Below, piece by piece: positions 11,580 to 21,911 of a DNA stretch of 64,000 nt (within the stretch, counting starts at the first letter, position 1; every line of letters begins with the position of its first letter). Under the pieces are notes generated by a model. That model did not search any database. It was not told where the DNA came from and saw nothing but the letters and a program-made list of their open reading frames with translations. The stretch is from Moniliophthora roreri (taxonomy: Eukaryota > Basidiomycota > Agaricomycetes > Agaricales > Marasmiaceae): contig LATX02000212.1 in NCBI GenBank assembly GCA_001466705.2, positions 248,001 to 312,000 of the forward strand. The letters are read 5' to 3'. A program made the translations under genes and the position numbers.

Positions 11580-13721
11580 TTATTTCTTCCCGTTTTCCTC
11601 CCCTTCAGTTTGATGAGCATACTGGCCCATCAATGTCATCGCAAATGGGTTCCCTGAAACGAACAGAATCAGCATCGACGAATAGGATGTTGAGAGTGAA
11701 CCGGCTACTCACTGCTGCCCCAATGCGCTGGTGCGAAGCTTGAGGAAGAATGACTCGGAGGTAGCCCAGGCGGCACCTGGTGATCCTGTGATGGGGAGGA
11801 ACCCGTCTCTGATTGAGGTAAAGTGGGTAAATCCTTCGTACTCCCAGCATAGTTTGGTAGTACACCACCAGTCGGATGAGCTGAAAATGATGATGAGGTG
11901 GAAGACATAAGATGAGCCGGAGGCGGACCTGCAGGCGACGAGTACTGAACATTGGCGGAGTGTCCTGGTGGCGGCCCGGGTGGCGGCTGGTAAGCTTGCG
12001 ATGAGGAAGATGTTCCTGTCTCTGACTGTGGCAAAGAAGGCAAATCCTTTGCAGCTGAAACGGAACTTGAGGACCGAGTATGACCAGGAGGCGGGCCTGC
12101 AGGTGGAGAATATTGAATAATGGCAGATGAAGATGAAGCTGGCGGTGGACCGTCGGGAGGGGGATAATATGTTTGCTGAGGGTTCGGGAATGATGACGGG
12201 GACTCTTGGTACGATGGTAGACTGCTATCGCCAGCGACAGCAGGCCCAAACCCGGATACTCTGTTGAAAGTGTCTTTCCTGAACTGTGCCAAGTCTTGAC
12301 GGCATTGAGAGAGAACTTCTGCCGCCTCGACCAGATCAGGACCTATTCTCTGACACCGGGCAGTGGCAGCACGGAGTTCGCGTTTGATCTGGAGGTGATG
12401 TTCAAAGCACATTTATAAAGGAAGTAAGACCACAGACCCTATCGTGTAGATTCATCAACTCGTTCCTATTCGCTTCCATCTTTTCTGTACAATCTGAGGA
12501 AACAGATGCTCGTAAAAGGCGACGGTCGTGACTTACGGTGTGCAACAATATCGGAATAAACATTATCAAAGAATACGTCGCCGAACAAGGATCTAAAATG
12601 TAGTCGTGTAAGATTGAATCAATCTGAAGCTTGTGATACCTCACATCTCGTGTAAACGAATCGGTCCGACGGATTGTACATCAGGAGATGTTCGCTGTGC
12701 CTGGTCTACGAGCATTTGTGCTCTAGAAGCAGCTGCAGATGCCTCACCGAGTGCGCTGCGTTCCATCATATCAGCCATTCTAAGTGAGATGTGAGATTTG
12801 TGACGCGTGAGGACTGTTTGACTGCGCACCCCCCACCACCAAATACATCTGGACAGCAACGTTGAGCATTGAGACGACTGCTATACATCAGTCACAACAT
12901 ACCCCAGCTCGAATAGCCCAATGCCACCTGCATCGACTGGAGACAACTTGCCATGGCTTTATCCGCCTGTCCTAAAAGATTGACGGCTTGCGATTGGGCA
13001 TTCATATGTCCTTGTATGCGATCATAGGCTTCCTGCGCAGACATTAACTGATTCTCAAGCTGATCGTCCCTAGGAAATTCTGTTGGAAAGTATTTTTAAA
13101 CTGTACCCGCGAACAACTAAGTAACACTTGGCCTCGTACCTTGAGTTGGCCCACCAAAGATATTCTCGTATAATGTTTCCAGTTCCTGTTCAATTTGATG
13201 CAAAGCCAAAGATTTTGCCGTGAGATCATCTTTCTGGCATATGGTGAACGGCTGCAGAAAATGTGATGACGAGGAAGCACATACGACGCGTTTGCCTTCC
13301 TCGATCATATCCTCTATCATTTTCATGTTCCCCCTTTCCCTCATCTCGTTCTCAAGTGCCTCAACATACTCCCTAATTCAGATATTGTCAGCACCCAGCC
13401 ACGCAAAGAGACAACAACGACGTGCCTTTCCTCCTTTTCCTTCTTTGCTTCAAATTTTTCCTTCTTTCCCGAAATCCTTGCTGCCAGTTTCCTTGCCGTA
13501 GAGTCTCTCATCTTCTCATGATCCTTCCGTTCCTTCTTCGTGGCTTGTGAAAGCCTCTCAACGTTCTCCTTGGTCGTCCTCAATTGCTTCTCTAGATCGG
13601 TTAAATAGCTCGTTTGTTGCGTTAGGGCGGATGGTGCATATTGCAATTCTTCGAGCGATTTGATGAGTTCTGCATGATACTGGGCATTATCTCGAATGCT
13701 TTGAGAGGTAGAGATCGCCAT
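11580..13721 (-). CDS. Coiled-coil / proline-rich tail protein, family B copy 1 (B1)
   Basis: Starts MAISTSQSIRDNAQYHAELI at 13721; an in-frame ATG at 13739 is also possible, but the start at 13721 matches B2 and B3. The N-terminal 100 residues are a charged coiled coil (EKQLRTTKENVERLSQATKK, STARKLAARIS). Later exons give EYVEALENEMRERGNM, KDDLTAKSLALHQIEQELE, YENIFGGPTQG and FPRDDQLENQL. The C-terminal part is rich in Pro, Ser and Gly with repeated PPPGPPPGH and PPAGPPP units and ends QTEGEENGKK. No catalytic domain is visible; a scaffold or cytoskeleton-associated role is only a guess. The exon 1 donor is GC (see the finding at 13425). Homologues lie at 50882-52887 and 53326-54793, with the same exon phases. 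Inner exon borders between 12400 and 13100 are approximate. Confidence 0.7.
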
Positions 13722-14133
13722 GAGTGGAGAATAAGACAAAAGCTGTCAGCTGTATCATTGATGATCGTAGTTCAATTGCAAGAGGCGATGCGGTCGGCTA
13801 TACGGTCCGATTTTGCTGTCAAGTCCTTCCACGATGGCGAGCACGCGGAAATTCTGCTTTTCAAACTTGAGTAGTGACGAGGATGGCTAGGTAAGAGATT
13901 TCTACGAAGACGGTCAAAGTTTGATGCGAAAAATGCTAATAATGGATGAGCAGGAACAACCGTGGCCGCTGTTGTGGTTGAAAGCTGCCCGAATAGAATT
14001 CCACTCGCAGCCGATTTAAACCCTCCCAAGAGAATTCTGGAAAGGATCTATGGAGGACCCGATAGCATGCGCCAACAAGGTCGCTTCACGGGATGATAAG
14101 CCATAACTCTCCTTTTTACTCCCTTCTTGTCCC
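13722..14133. promoter_or_regulatory. Divergent intergenic region between B1 and permease
   Basis: 412 bp separate the ATGs of B1 (-) and the permease (+), so both promoters lie here. The stretch before the permease ATG is pyrimidine-rich (14106-14130), which is common for fungal start regions. No specific box is assigned. Confidence 0.4.
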
Positions 14134-15773
14134 ATGGGTTCATCAGCAAAGGTCGAGAAGACTCCACTAGAAGAGGCTGTCAGCGACGGGGACTGGGGAG
14201 AAACCTTTCAAGACCGTCGCGACATGCAGCGATTGGGCAAGAAGCAGGAGTTTGAACGAAACTTTGGAATCTGGAGCACATTGGGGTTCGTTTCGATTTA
14301 TATGGCGACATGGGAGTTCGTTCTAGTCTCCTTATCCGCTGGTTTCATAAACGGTGGTTTTGCAGGACTCTTCTGGACATTTATCGGAACCGTCATCTGT
14401 TACTCGTCCATCGTAGCCTCGCTCGCAGAAATGGAGAGCATAGCCCCAACATCAGGTGGTCAATACCACTGGGTGTCAGAATTCGCACCTCCGAAATACC
14501 AAAAGTTCCTCAGTTATTCTGCAGGATGGATGTCAACCCTTGGTTGGCTAGCGAGTATGGCATCGGGTACATTTGTCTGCACGACTCTGATTGAGATCTG
14601 TGCCGAGGTTGTGCTGCCCGAATTCAGTTTCACAGACTGGCAGTATACGCTCATTATGCTGGGGTTCATCGTCATTACGATTGGTTTCAACACTGTTGGC
14701 GCGAAAACACTTCCAGGTCTCGAGGCTATGTCCCTAGTCGGACATGTCCTCGGATTCTTCGTCGTTGTCATCGTTTGCTGGGTGATGTGTCGACCCTTGA
14801 ACACGGCTAGCGAGGTGTTCACCAGCTTTGTCAACAGTGGCGGGTGGAGTAATGTTGGCACGGCCTGTTTAATAAGCCAAGTGTCAGTCATGTACTGTAA
14901 TCTCGGCTCAGACAGCGTCGTCCATATCTGTGCGTGGCCCTTTACCAACCCCTTTGTCCCAAGCTTACTTAACATTAAATCGACGTTCTAGCGGAAGAGG
15001 TCGAAGACGCGTCTTTAATCGTTCCAAGAGCGATGTGGTGGTCATATGTATTCAACGTCCTACTCGGCATCATCACTCTCATCACGATGCTTTTCTGCAC
15101 TGGTTCGCTCGAAGCCACGTTAGAGGCCGACGCTCCCTACTTGAATCTTTTCATAAACACCGGATCCAGGGGTGTAGCCCTCTTCCTCACTATTGTCCTC
15201 CTTGTCCTCGTCTTTGCGGGCAATATCACGACGCTTGCCACCGTTTCGAGAGAGCTATGGGCCTTCTCTCGAGACCGTGGGTTTCCCTTCTCGAGATGGA
15301 TATCTCGCATGAATCGAACATACAACATTCCATTCAATTCTGTCTACCTTTCTTCGGTAGGCGCCGCGATTCTGTGCCTCATCAATCTCGGCTCTACACT
15401 GGCATTCAACATCATCGTTTCTCTATCTCTCCTCGCACTCCTCTCCACATACATGCTTTCCATCGGATGCCTACTTCTCCTTCGCATCAAGGGAGAGCCC
15501 CTTCCGCCAGCAAGATGGAGTTTAGGCCGCTTCGGGCTGCCTATCAATGCTTTCGCATTCCTCTATTCCGGATTTGTGATCGTATTTAGCTGTTTTCCAA
15601 CATCGGTCCCAGTAGGGTTGGAAAGTGCAAATTGGGCACCAGCGATATGGGTTGCGGTGATCGTGCTCAGCATGGCCACTTATGAGCTCCACGGGAGGGA
15701 GCATTTTACGCCGCCGGTTATTTTTGTTGAGGGTAAGAGGCTAGAAGGTGTTGGTATCCAGGCTACGGATTGA
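14134..15773 (+). CDS. APC-superfamily amino acid / choline / GABA permease
   Basis: Two exons (14134-14929, 14992-15773) encode 525 residues. The N-terminal cytosolic part is followed by about 12 hydrophobic segments. The GIWSTLGFVSIYMATWEF and ESIAPTSGGQYHWVSEFAPP regions are characteristic of the fungal permease group that includes yeast HNM1 (choline) and UGA4 (GABA). Other signatures are EEVEDASLIVPRAMWWSY, VSRELWAFSRDRGFPFS and IPFNSVYLSS. The intron has GT-AG ends, and the frame is restored as SEEVEDAS. The protein should sit in the plasma membrane or vacuole membrane and import amines or amino acids by proton symport. The substrate cannot be assigned from sequence alone. It appears complete. 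Confidence 0.93.
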
Positions 15774-16199
15774 TAGGAATGCAGCAATCACCGTCTATCG
15801 ATTTACCAACTATATCGTATATATTTGACTATGTACTTGGAACTCTGATACACGCAGATTAAGCCCAAGATCTGATCAAGGGAGCTGGATATGGGAAAGA
15901 TGGTATCAGAGTCTAAGATACAGGGTTTGTACGGGACGGGTTTAGCATGGTAGTAGGGTTCGCCTTTCAATTCTTTCTTTGTACGCGTCGAATAAATCTT
16001 CCGTACAAACCCCGTATGTACGTTAATAAATAGGTTCTACAGGTCAGCGCGAAAAATCCAAAACCCATCTTGAAAAACGGGAGCATTCATGGACGGGCCA
16101 GGAAATGGAGTAAAGCTCTAGTTCAATGGCGCCGTCGTTGTCATCTGACTGACGCACTGCTCGGCCTCTTCGGGGATTTTGATCCCCACCTCTCATGCC
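15774..16199. other. Intergenic spacer
   Basis: 426 bp between two genes on the + strand, with AT-rich segments at 15800-15840 and 16010-16035. It holds the permease 3' UTR and the promoter of the F-box/LRR gene. No gene is seen. Confidence 0.4.
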
Positions 16200-17987
16200 A
16201 TGCAATCACCAGTTTCCTACGACCTCATTCTTTACATCCTCTCCTTCCTCGCTGACAAAAGTCAAATCTTATATCGACTTGCGCTGGTCAACAGAGAATT
16301 CAATCAAGCCGCCTCTAAAATTCTTTATGCCCAAGTCATCTTATGCCCTAGTTATCACCATATCGCGCCGAATCTGAAGGATAACGGGCTACTCACAGTA
16401 TGCTTCACTTTATCATGAGCAGAAACGACGCAAATCCATCCCCCCAAGGAGCCCTCCCAATTCATCTCGGCAAAGCTACCGAGGTATTCGTCATTTGTAG
16501 AGCGTTTGCACATCGCTGGTACGTCTTCACCTTCTCTCGCACCGCCCGTTTCTGAAACTATTCCTCAGGCTTTCTTTCTACGCGGGCGCCCCCAAACAAC
16601 AAATTACACGCCGCTCTGTGCAAAGCTGTCCAGTCCTTTACCCATTTACAATCTGTTTCTTTCACACCGGTCTCGTACCATGAAGACATCTTCGTCGAGT
16701 CACTCAAGATTATTCAAAAACGATCTACCTTGGAAGAACTTACCGTCAATCGCTCGTGTTTTGATGAGCCGAATATTACTAACCCAATGTCCTCGTCAGG
16801 TTTAGCGACACTGGGAGAAGAAGACGAAGAACAAGAAGAACAAGAACGAGAACCCCCAATAACAAAAACGCAGCTCTTAGCGAGCTTCAGGAATCTCATA
16901 AAGCTGTCATTACACGATCCCACTCGTGCAATTCTCCAAGCTCTCATTCCTGGCTGGCTGGACGCGCTATCGGGTACTTTGACCGATCTGCATTTGATGG
17001 CAAGCCATTTCGTGTTTAAACTTTGCACATATCAAGATCAGGCTAAAATATCGGCAGGGAAACTGTGGCTCAATAACACCTGGCGTGTTGAGATCGGCTA
17101 TACCACACCTCGAAAGGATTTGTTCATTCAGCATCGGTCTATCCTATTCGCTTACCGATCAAGATGTCTTCAACGCCTTGTCCCAGCTCCCGAATCTAAA
17201 CACTCTTCGAATCAATTATTACTTGGTATGTGCTTCATGAATCATACTTATCGTTAGCTGATACGATCGTCTTCACGTAGCAAAATACCTCTCCACCTCG
17301 TTTCGCTCCCTTGCGCCAACTTCGGGCCCTCACTGTCTGTCATAATCGTCCAGAAACAAGGAGAGAACGAGATGGTCTATGCAAATGGATACGAAAAGCC
17401 GTCGCTACCTCACCTTTGGAAAGGCTTAGTCTAGAAGATGAATCAGAGTCTGGCAACGAAACCAGCGCCAATTTGGCTCTTGATCCTCTTATCGACCACC
17501 TAGTGGCAATTCACGCAAAGAGGCTAAAAGTACTGGATATGCGTTTGAGCTTTGTGGGCGTGGAAAAATTTAGGTTTTTGTGTTCGCAATGTACAGAGTT
17601 GGAGGAGATGTCTTTAGTTGTGGATCGGAATGCTTTGGCAAGTCATACATATGCATGTAGTCTTTTTGGATTCAACCCGCTGACTTTCAAGGATGGTCGC
17701 CTCAGCGTCTTTTCGTGGAACACGGATCTGCGATGAAAAGATTGCATACAGCTACGTTCAACGTCTGCCACAGCAGACCTACTCGGAAGGATATAGATGA
17801 CCGATTGGCGCATGAGATGGTGACAAGTGCACCAAATCTCAGGCAGTTAGTGGTTAACAAGAGGAAATGGGAGGTGAGCATGAGCACGCTATTGACTTTG
17901 ATTTGGCAGCTCTCAATACATTGGCAGGGCTCTTGGGTTTACACTGAAGGTGGTGCCGTAGAGTTTCAAGTACACAGAATAACATGA
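16200..17987 (+). CDS. F-box / leucine-rich-repeat-like protein, possibly damaged
   Basis: The ATG at 16200 gives MQSPVSYDLILYILSFLADK, an F-box, with LYRLALVNREFNQAASKILY following. Splice-consistent segments then read SQFISAKLPRYSSFVERLHI, FLSTRAPPNNKLHAAL, THLQSVSFTPVSYHEDIF, LEELTVNRSCFDEPN, NCGSITPGVLRSAIPHLERI, LSQLPNLNTLRINYYL and PLRQLRALTVCHNRPE, ending VYTEGGAVEF. The repeated LxxLxxLxL rhythm is LRR-like. Between exons 1 and 2 the continuous frame meets a TGA at 16416-16418. A 69-nt GT-AG intron starting with a weak donor inside the LCPS codons would avoid it. So either a rare splice or a nonsense mutation is present. A role as SCF substrate receptor is inferred. Confidence 0.65.
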
Positions 17988-18046
17988 TTCCAAATACAAA
18001 ATGAAGAGGCCAAGAATTTAGTTTCCAATTCATGTCTGCGAACCTC

Positions 18047-18054
18047 AGTTTCAT
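18047..18054 (+). repeat. Left 8-bp target site duplication (AGTTTCAT)
   Basis: AGTTTCAT directly abuts the left inverted repeat of the element at 18055-18378 and recurs exactly at 18379-18386. Confidence 0.85.
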
Positions 18055-18378
18055 TAGTGATGTTGCGGGCTCGGCCCGGCTCAAAGCCCCAGGCTTAGGC
18101 CTGGCTTGAGAGGGCTCAGGCTCACCAAACATTGAGCCCGAGCCTTGAGCCGCCAGAAGCCCGAGCCGTAGGCAGGGCCCGGCTTAGGCCAGGGGTTTTG
18201 GGTATCACTTGCCTATAGCCACAGGTTGCACTTTCCATCATATCGTCTAGGGCTCAAGCTCTGGGCTTAGGCTTTCAGAAATGCAAGCCCGAGCCCTGAG
18301 CCCGGTCGAAGCCCTACAGTAGGGCTCGGCTCGGCCAGGCCTGGCTTCAGGGCTTGAGCCGAGCCCCCAACATCACTA
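18055..18378. mobile_element. 324-bp hAT-type MITE (non-autonomous DNA transposon)
   Basis: The element begins TAGTGATGTTGCGGGCTCGG and its far end, read on the other strand, begins TAGTGATGTTGGGGGCTCGG, so the terminal inverted repeats match at 19 of 20 bases and continue imperfectly. The ends fit the hAT consensus (pyrimidine-A-purine-N-G) and the flanking duplication is 8 bp, the hAT size. The inside is made of many direct and inverted copies of words such as GGGCTCGG and CCCGAGCC and can fold strongly. There is no coding capacity. It must have been moved by a transposase encoded elsewhere. Confidence 0.88.
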
Positions 18379-18386
18379 AGTTTCAT
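18379..18386 (+). repeat. Right 8-bp target site duplication (AGTTTCAT)
   Basis: Exact copy of 18047-18054, directly after the right inverted repeat. Confidence 0.85.
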
Positions 18387-18512
18387 CACATCACGCTTCA
18401 ATTAACACATGTTGAAGGTGACGAGAAGACTTGACTCCAGAGCTCGGTTTTTCTCGTTTCCGTACTGTGATAAGCACAGATCGGGGCGCGTCACATAGGG
18501 AGAAATAGGAAG

Positions 18513-19344
18513 TCAAGCAACTGTAAGGCAAGTCAGATGGTCAAATAGCAAGAAATGGTCTCGACTCACCACGAGAGACGCAGAGATGATCTGCTTCTTG
18601 CTCCTCAGGCAACAGAAACCATTCCGTATAAGATGATTGGTCCTGTATCGAAAAACGAATCTTCATGTCCGGCTCCACGACTGCCATTCCGTTACAGTCT
18701 AGGTCAATGGGAGCAGGAAGTCGCCTACATTTCTGCTGAAGCATTAATTGCAGTGAATGCGAACGAGGTTTTATCTGTATAAACATGCTGTCGGTGTTGA
18801 GTATGTTTCCGAATTGATGATAGTTAAGATTAACGGTGAGATTTTTGGCACAGAGTTTCACTCGGAAGACATGATGATGGATAAAATCATCGTCGTGAGG
18901 AACCTGTACTCAGAATGATCGGCAACAACATCCACCTGCAGACGTACCAAGTTTATGAACTGAACGTATAACTCTGCTGTATATGGAGCAGCATTTTGAA
19001 GATTCCAGAACCAACTATTCTTCTCGTCCTGCAAGGCATCCACTACATCCTCCTCCACGACCGACCGTAAGTACAACGCACAATAAGACAACATCTTCGA
19101 GGCCCTTCGGGGGCCTGACCGACTTGCATTACGGAGCTCGTTTACACGCCTCTCAAGTTGATGAATTCATTACAAGAACAGCGTTACAAATAGCAATACA
19201 GAAGAAGTATGATTATAAAATGAAGTTAAAACAGCGTACCCTCTGTCCGAGATTTAGCTTTTTTTATCGTCGTGAAGAGTATCAGAGGTACTCACTGTCC
19301 AGAAATTGACCTTGCACCCGACAGTCTTTGTACCCGTATATCAT
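18513..19344 (-). CDS. Hypothetical protein
   Basis: Reverse-strand exons can be chained with GT-AG junctions: a short first exon from the ATG at 19344 (MIYGYKDCRVQGQFLD), then RRVNELRNASRSGPRRASKM and EEDVVDALQDEKNSWFWNLQ, then VPHDDDFIHHHVFRVKLCAK and LPAPIDLDCNGMAVVEPDMK. It ends HLCVSRVA with TGA at 18513-18515. I recognise no domain. Composition is protein-like and the last two long exons are convincing, but the first exon is tentative. It lies 34 bp downstream of the DUF202 gene on the same strand, so read-through or a fused transcript is possible. Confidence 0.4.
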
Positions 19345-19378
19345 ACTACGCGCCTGCCTTGACGCCCTCTTCAGTCTC

Positions 19379-20010
19379 CTACAATCGCAAGATCAACATC
19401 ACGAGTCCGACTTCTGCGCCAAACACGACCGTTGCTACAGCAAGAACCTGATACCCTGCAGTGACAAACGGACGACCAAATATCCGGCCGCTTTGACCAA
19501 CACTTTTGATTGGCTCCACGGGTATGCTGGGCTTTCCCCAAGGCCAGCGTCGACGAAGGAGAGTATGATGGGCCGGGGAAGCATCCCGAGAAGAAGCAGC
19601 ATCATCTATCCGAATGGCACTTGCGTCATCTTCGATCTGCTCATCCCGCGGGTCGGCAAAATCATGCCTAGAGTGTCTATCTCTAAAGAACGAGAGAATG
19701 AATAGCAGCAGAGCTAGGATTGCAAATAGGAGGCCGACTGGGAATAATAATCCAGTCAGCTAGTTTCCAATGTTTGATAGATACACGAAGACATACTTTT
19801 GTAAAACCGCCTATCGAATAACTTCAAAATCGTTAAACTATATCCAATATTCCCCAAGGCTGTTCTAGCGTACGCTCCGTTGAATGTCCGCTGCCTGGCA
19901 CGTAGCTCAACAAGCTCTGCATTATCGATTGGATAGAACGAGTCGGCTCGATGCCCACGGTATCGATGTGACCGTCGACGTTGTATTTGAAGTATTCCAA
20001 TCGAGTCCAT
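19379..20010 (-). CDS. DUF202-domain integral membrane protein
   Basis: Two exons (20010-19797, 19737-19379) give 190 residues. After a basic N terminus the sequence reads ELVELRARQRTFNGAYARTA, then LGNIGYSLTILKLFDRRFYK (membrane segment 1), IGLLFAILALLLFILSFF (segment 2) and, near the end, RPFVTAGYQVLAVATVV with GLVMLILRL (segment 3). The Arg-rich start before helix 1 and the three-helix layout are those of DUF202 proteins, of unknown function. An alternative acceptor would break the frame; the TTCCCAG acceptor used here gives the FYK-IGLLF join expected for the family. Divergent partner of the gene at 20115. Confidence 0.82.
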
Positions 20011-20114
20011 GGCTGTGCCCTTTCGCGAAGATACGCGAATTCGGTGGTGGTGGTGGTAGTGGAGAATCCGGATTGTGGGAACTGGTATTTCCGACTCAAC
20101 TCCTGACCACCATC
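20011..20114. promoter_or_regulatory. Short divergent promoter (DUF202 / mitochondrial TPR gene)
   Basis: Only 104 bp separate the ATG at 20010 (-) from the ATG at 20115 (+). Both genes must start from this segment or from within each other. It includes a run of GGT triplets at 20041-20060. No TATA box is seen. Confidence 0.6.
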
Positions 20115-21553
20115 ATGTTCCAGCGACAGCTGACTGCATATTGTCGCCGTAGCTTCGCGTCCGCTAGTTCGAGGGGACTCACCCGACCCGTCCTCATGAG
20201 CATCCCAAAAACTCGGACTTACGCGACCACCGCTCAATCTGCAATAGAGGACTTTTACAGGCCCAAAAAACGCAAAATTGGACCCTTCTTCATGGGTATT
20301 ATAGGCGTAGGATCTTTAATGGCAGCTTATGGAGGGTATGTCTCTCAGTCCGTCTCACAATCTCATCCAACGTACAGAAACACTGTTACAGATACGTACT
20401 CTACGAAACCCTGACCATGTGGCCTCCCGAAGTCAGAAGCGACCTCCGCAACGCTCTCGCTGCGAAATTCAAGGGTGACTTAGAGCTCAGCGAGCGATAC
20501 TTCCATAGGTAAATGCGCATATCAAGTCGTGGTCTTTAAGCTGATATTCGATAGTTTCTAGGGCATGGCTTACAATCCAAACACTTCCCATATCCTCTCT
20601 CGGCTCGCAACCGTATCTAAAACTTACTGGTGTTGCTGTCTCGCTAGCGGACGTATTGGAAGTTGCCAACAAGCCTGAACGGGCGTATGACGTTTGTGTC
20701 CAGGCCCTCGAGATTTTACGGAGTGACGATGTCAAGGGAAGATTGGAGGGGCAGGAACGGTTGAGAGGCGTGGCTATCGCTTCAAAGCTGGGTGAATTGG
20801 CGCAAGAGCTTCATAAACCATCTGAAGAAGAGGAAAAGTGGAAGGTTTGGGCTGTGGAAGAGATTCTGAGAGTTGTCAAGGCGGAGAGTAATGACGAAGG
20901 AAAAGCAGCGCAGATGAATCTTCCTATGATGGTGTTACCGAAATGGATAACCAAGGCGGATGTTGGTGCTCCTTTAGAGGCGCTTGGGGCATTTTACGGA
21001 AGAACTGGTCGTTTAGAGTGAGTATTCCTATCGCTATGAGCTTGAGTGTAACTGACGGGCTGCGCTGTAGTTATGCGATGCCACTATACCTTCAAGCTAT
21101 ATCTCTTCTAATACCTCCATCGCCTAAGAAAGCGTCCGTTGAAGAGCGGTGTCGAGGCGCTCAACTCATGGGGAATCTCTCCGAGCTCCTCATGCAGGAC
21201 AAACCATCTCCGGAACGCGTTCACCAAGCAGAGGCGTGGGCATCTCAAGCACTTGCTGTCGTTACCAAGGCTCGAGGTGAATCTGGTGGGAATAAGGTTA
21301 GCATATGCGAAATGGCGTATGCGGCGGCGCTTTTCAACGTTGCGGCGTTCAAAGAGGTGCGTTTTTTGTTGACTGTGTCCAATTATTGAGTGTCTCACAT
21401 TGAGCTATATAGATGGCAAATGACAAACAAACTGCTCGGAATTTGTACAAGGAGGGATTGACTCAGTCCCGTGCTGTTGGTATTCAGGAAGGAATTGTCG
21501 AGGCTTCGGAGGCATTAAGAAGGTTGGATTCGGAGAATACTACCACTGCCTAA
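20115..21553 (+). CDS. Mitochondrial inner-membrane TPR-like protein (possible Mgr3-type adaptor)
   Basis: Five exons (20115-20335, 20392-20508, 20562-21017, 21071-21356, 21413-21553) give 406 residues. The N terminus MFQRQLTAYCRRSFASASSR is a basic, Ser/Arg-rich mitochondrial presequence. One membrane segment follows (PFFMGIIGVGSLMAAYGGYV). The rest is helical and TPR-like: LRNALAAKFKGDLELSERYF, YDVCVQALEILRSDD, LEALGAFYGRTGRLDYAMPL, CEMAYAAALFNVAAF and KQTARNLYKEGLTQSRAVGI. The layout (presequence, single helix, TPR) resembles fungal Mgr3, which presents substrates to the i-AAA protease, but this is an inference; another mitochondrial TPR protein is possible. It appears complete. Confidence 0.85.
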
Positions 21554-21911
21554 CGTGACTTCGGCTGCCAAAGACGTTTGTGTGCATCACCGATGACTCG
21601 CCCTGGTGCAATTGTTGCGATACATTGGGCACACGACAGTAGATATCAATGCTGTGTAAAAGTTCATGCTTCTACGCAAACTTGCACTTTGTGAGCTCGA
21701 CGGAAACACCCAGACTTGCAAAGCGATCATCCGTGATCTGAGTCCAAGTTGAAATTGACGCACAGTTGGCGCCCAAAGCTTCTGGAACTAAGTACTCCGT
21801 GCCAGGAAGGCTGATTGCTCTCTCTCCCAAACCACCACCATCAACGAAATTCTCACCTCGACCCATGCTTTCTCGATAGTCAAAGTACACATTCTCGCAA
21901 TCTCAACACAA
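21554..21911. other. Intergenic spacer
   Basis: 358 bp between two + strand genes. The minus frame at 21672-21890 has no recognisable features. It contains the TPR gene 3' UTR and the promoter of the membrane protein gene. Confidence 0.4.

Noticed and set aside
19756..20237. 134-codon - strand frame starting at 20237 (MSGGRVSPSFWDAHEDGSGE)
   Set aside because: It runs through the first exon of the TPR gene on the other strand and is out of frame with the DUF202 exon.
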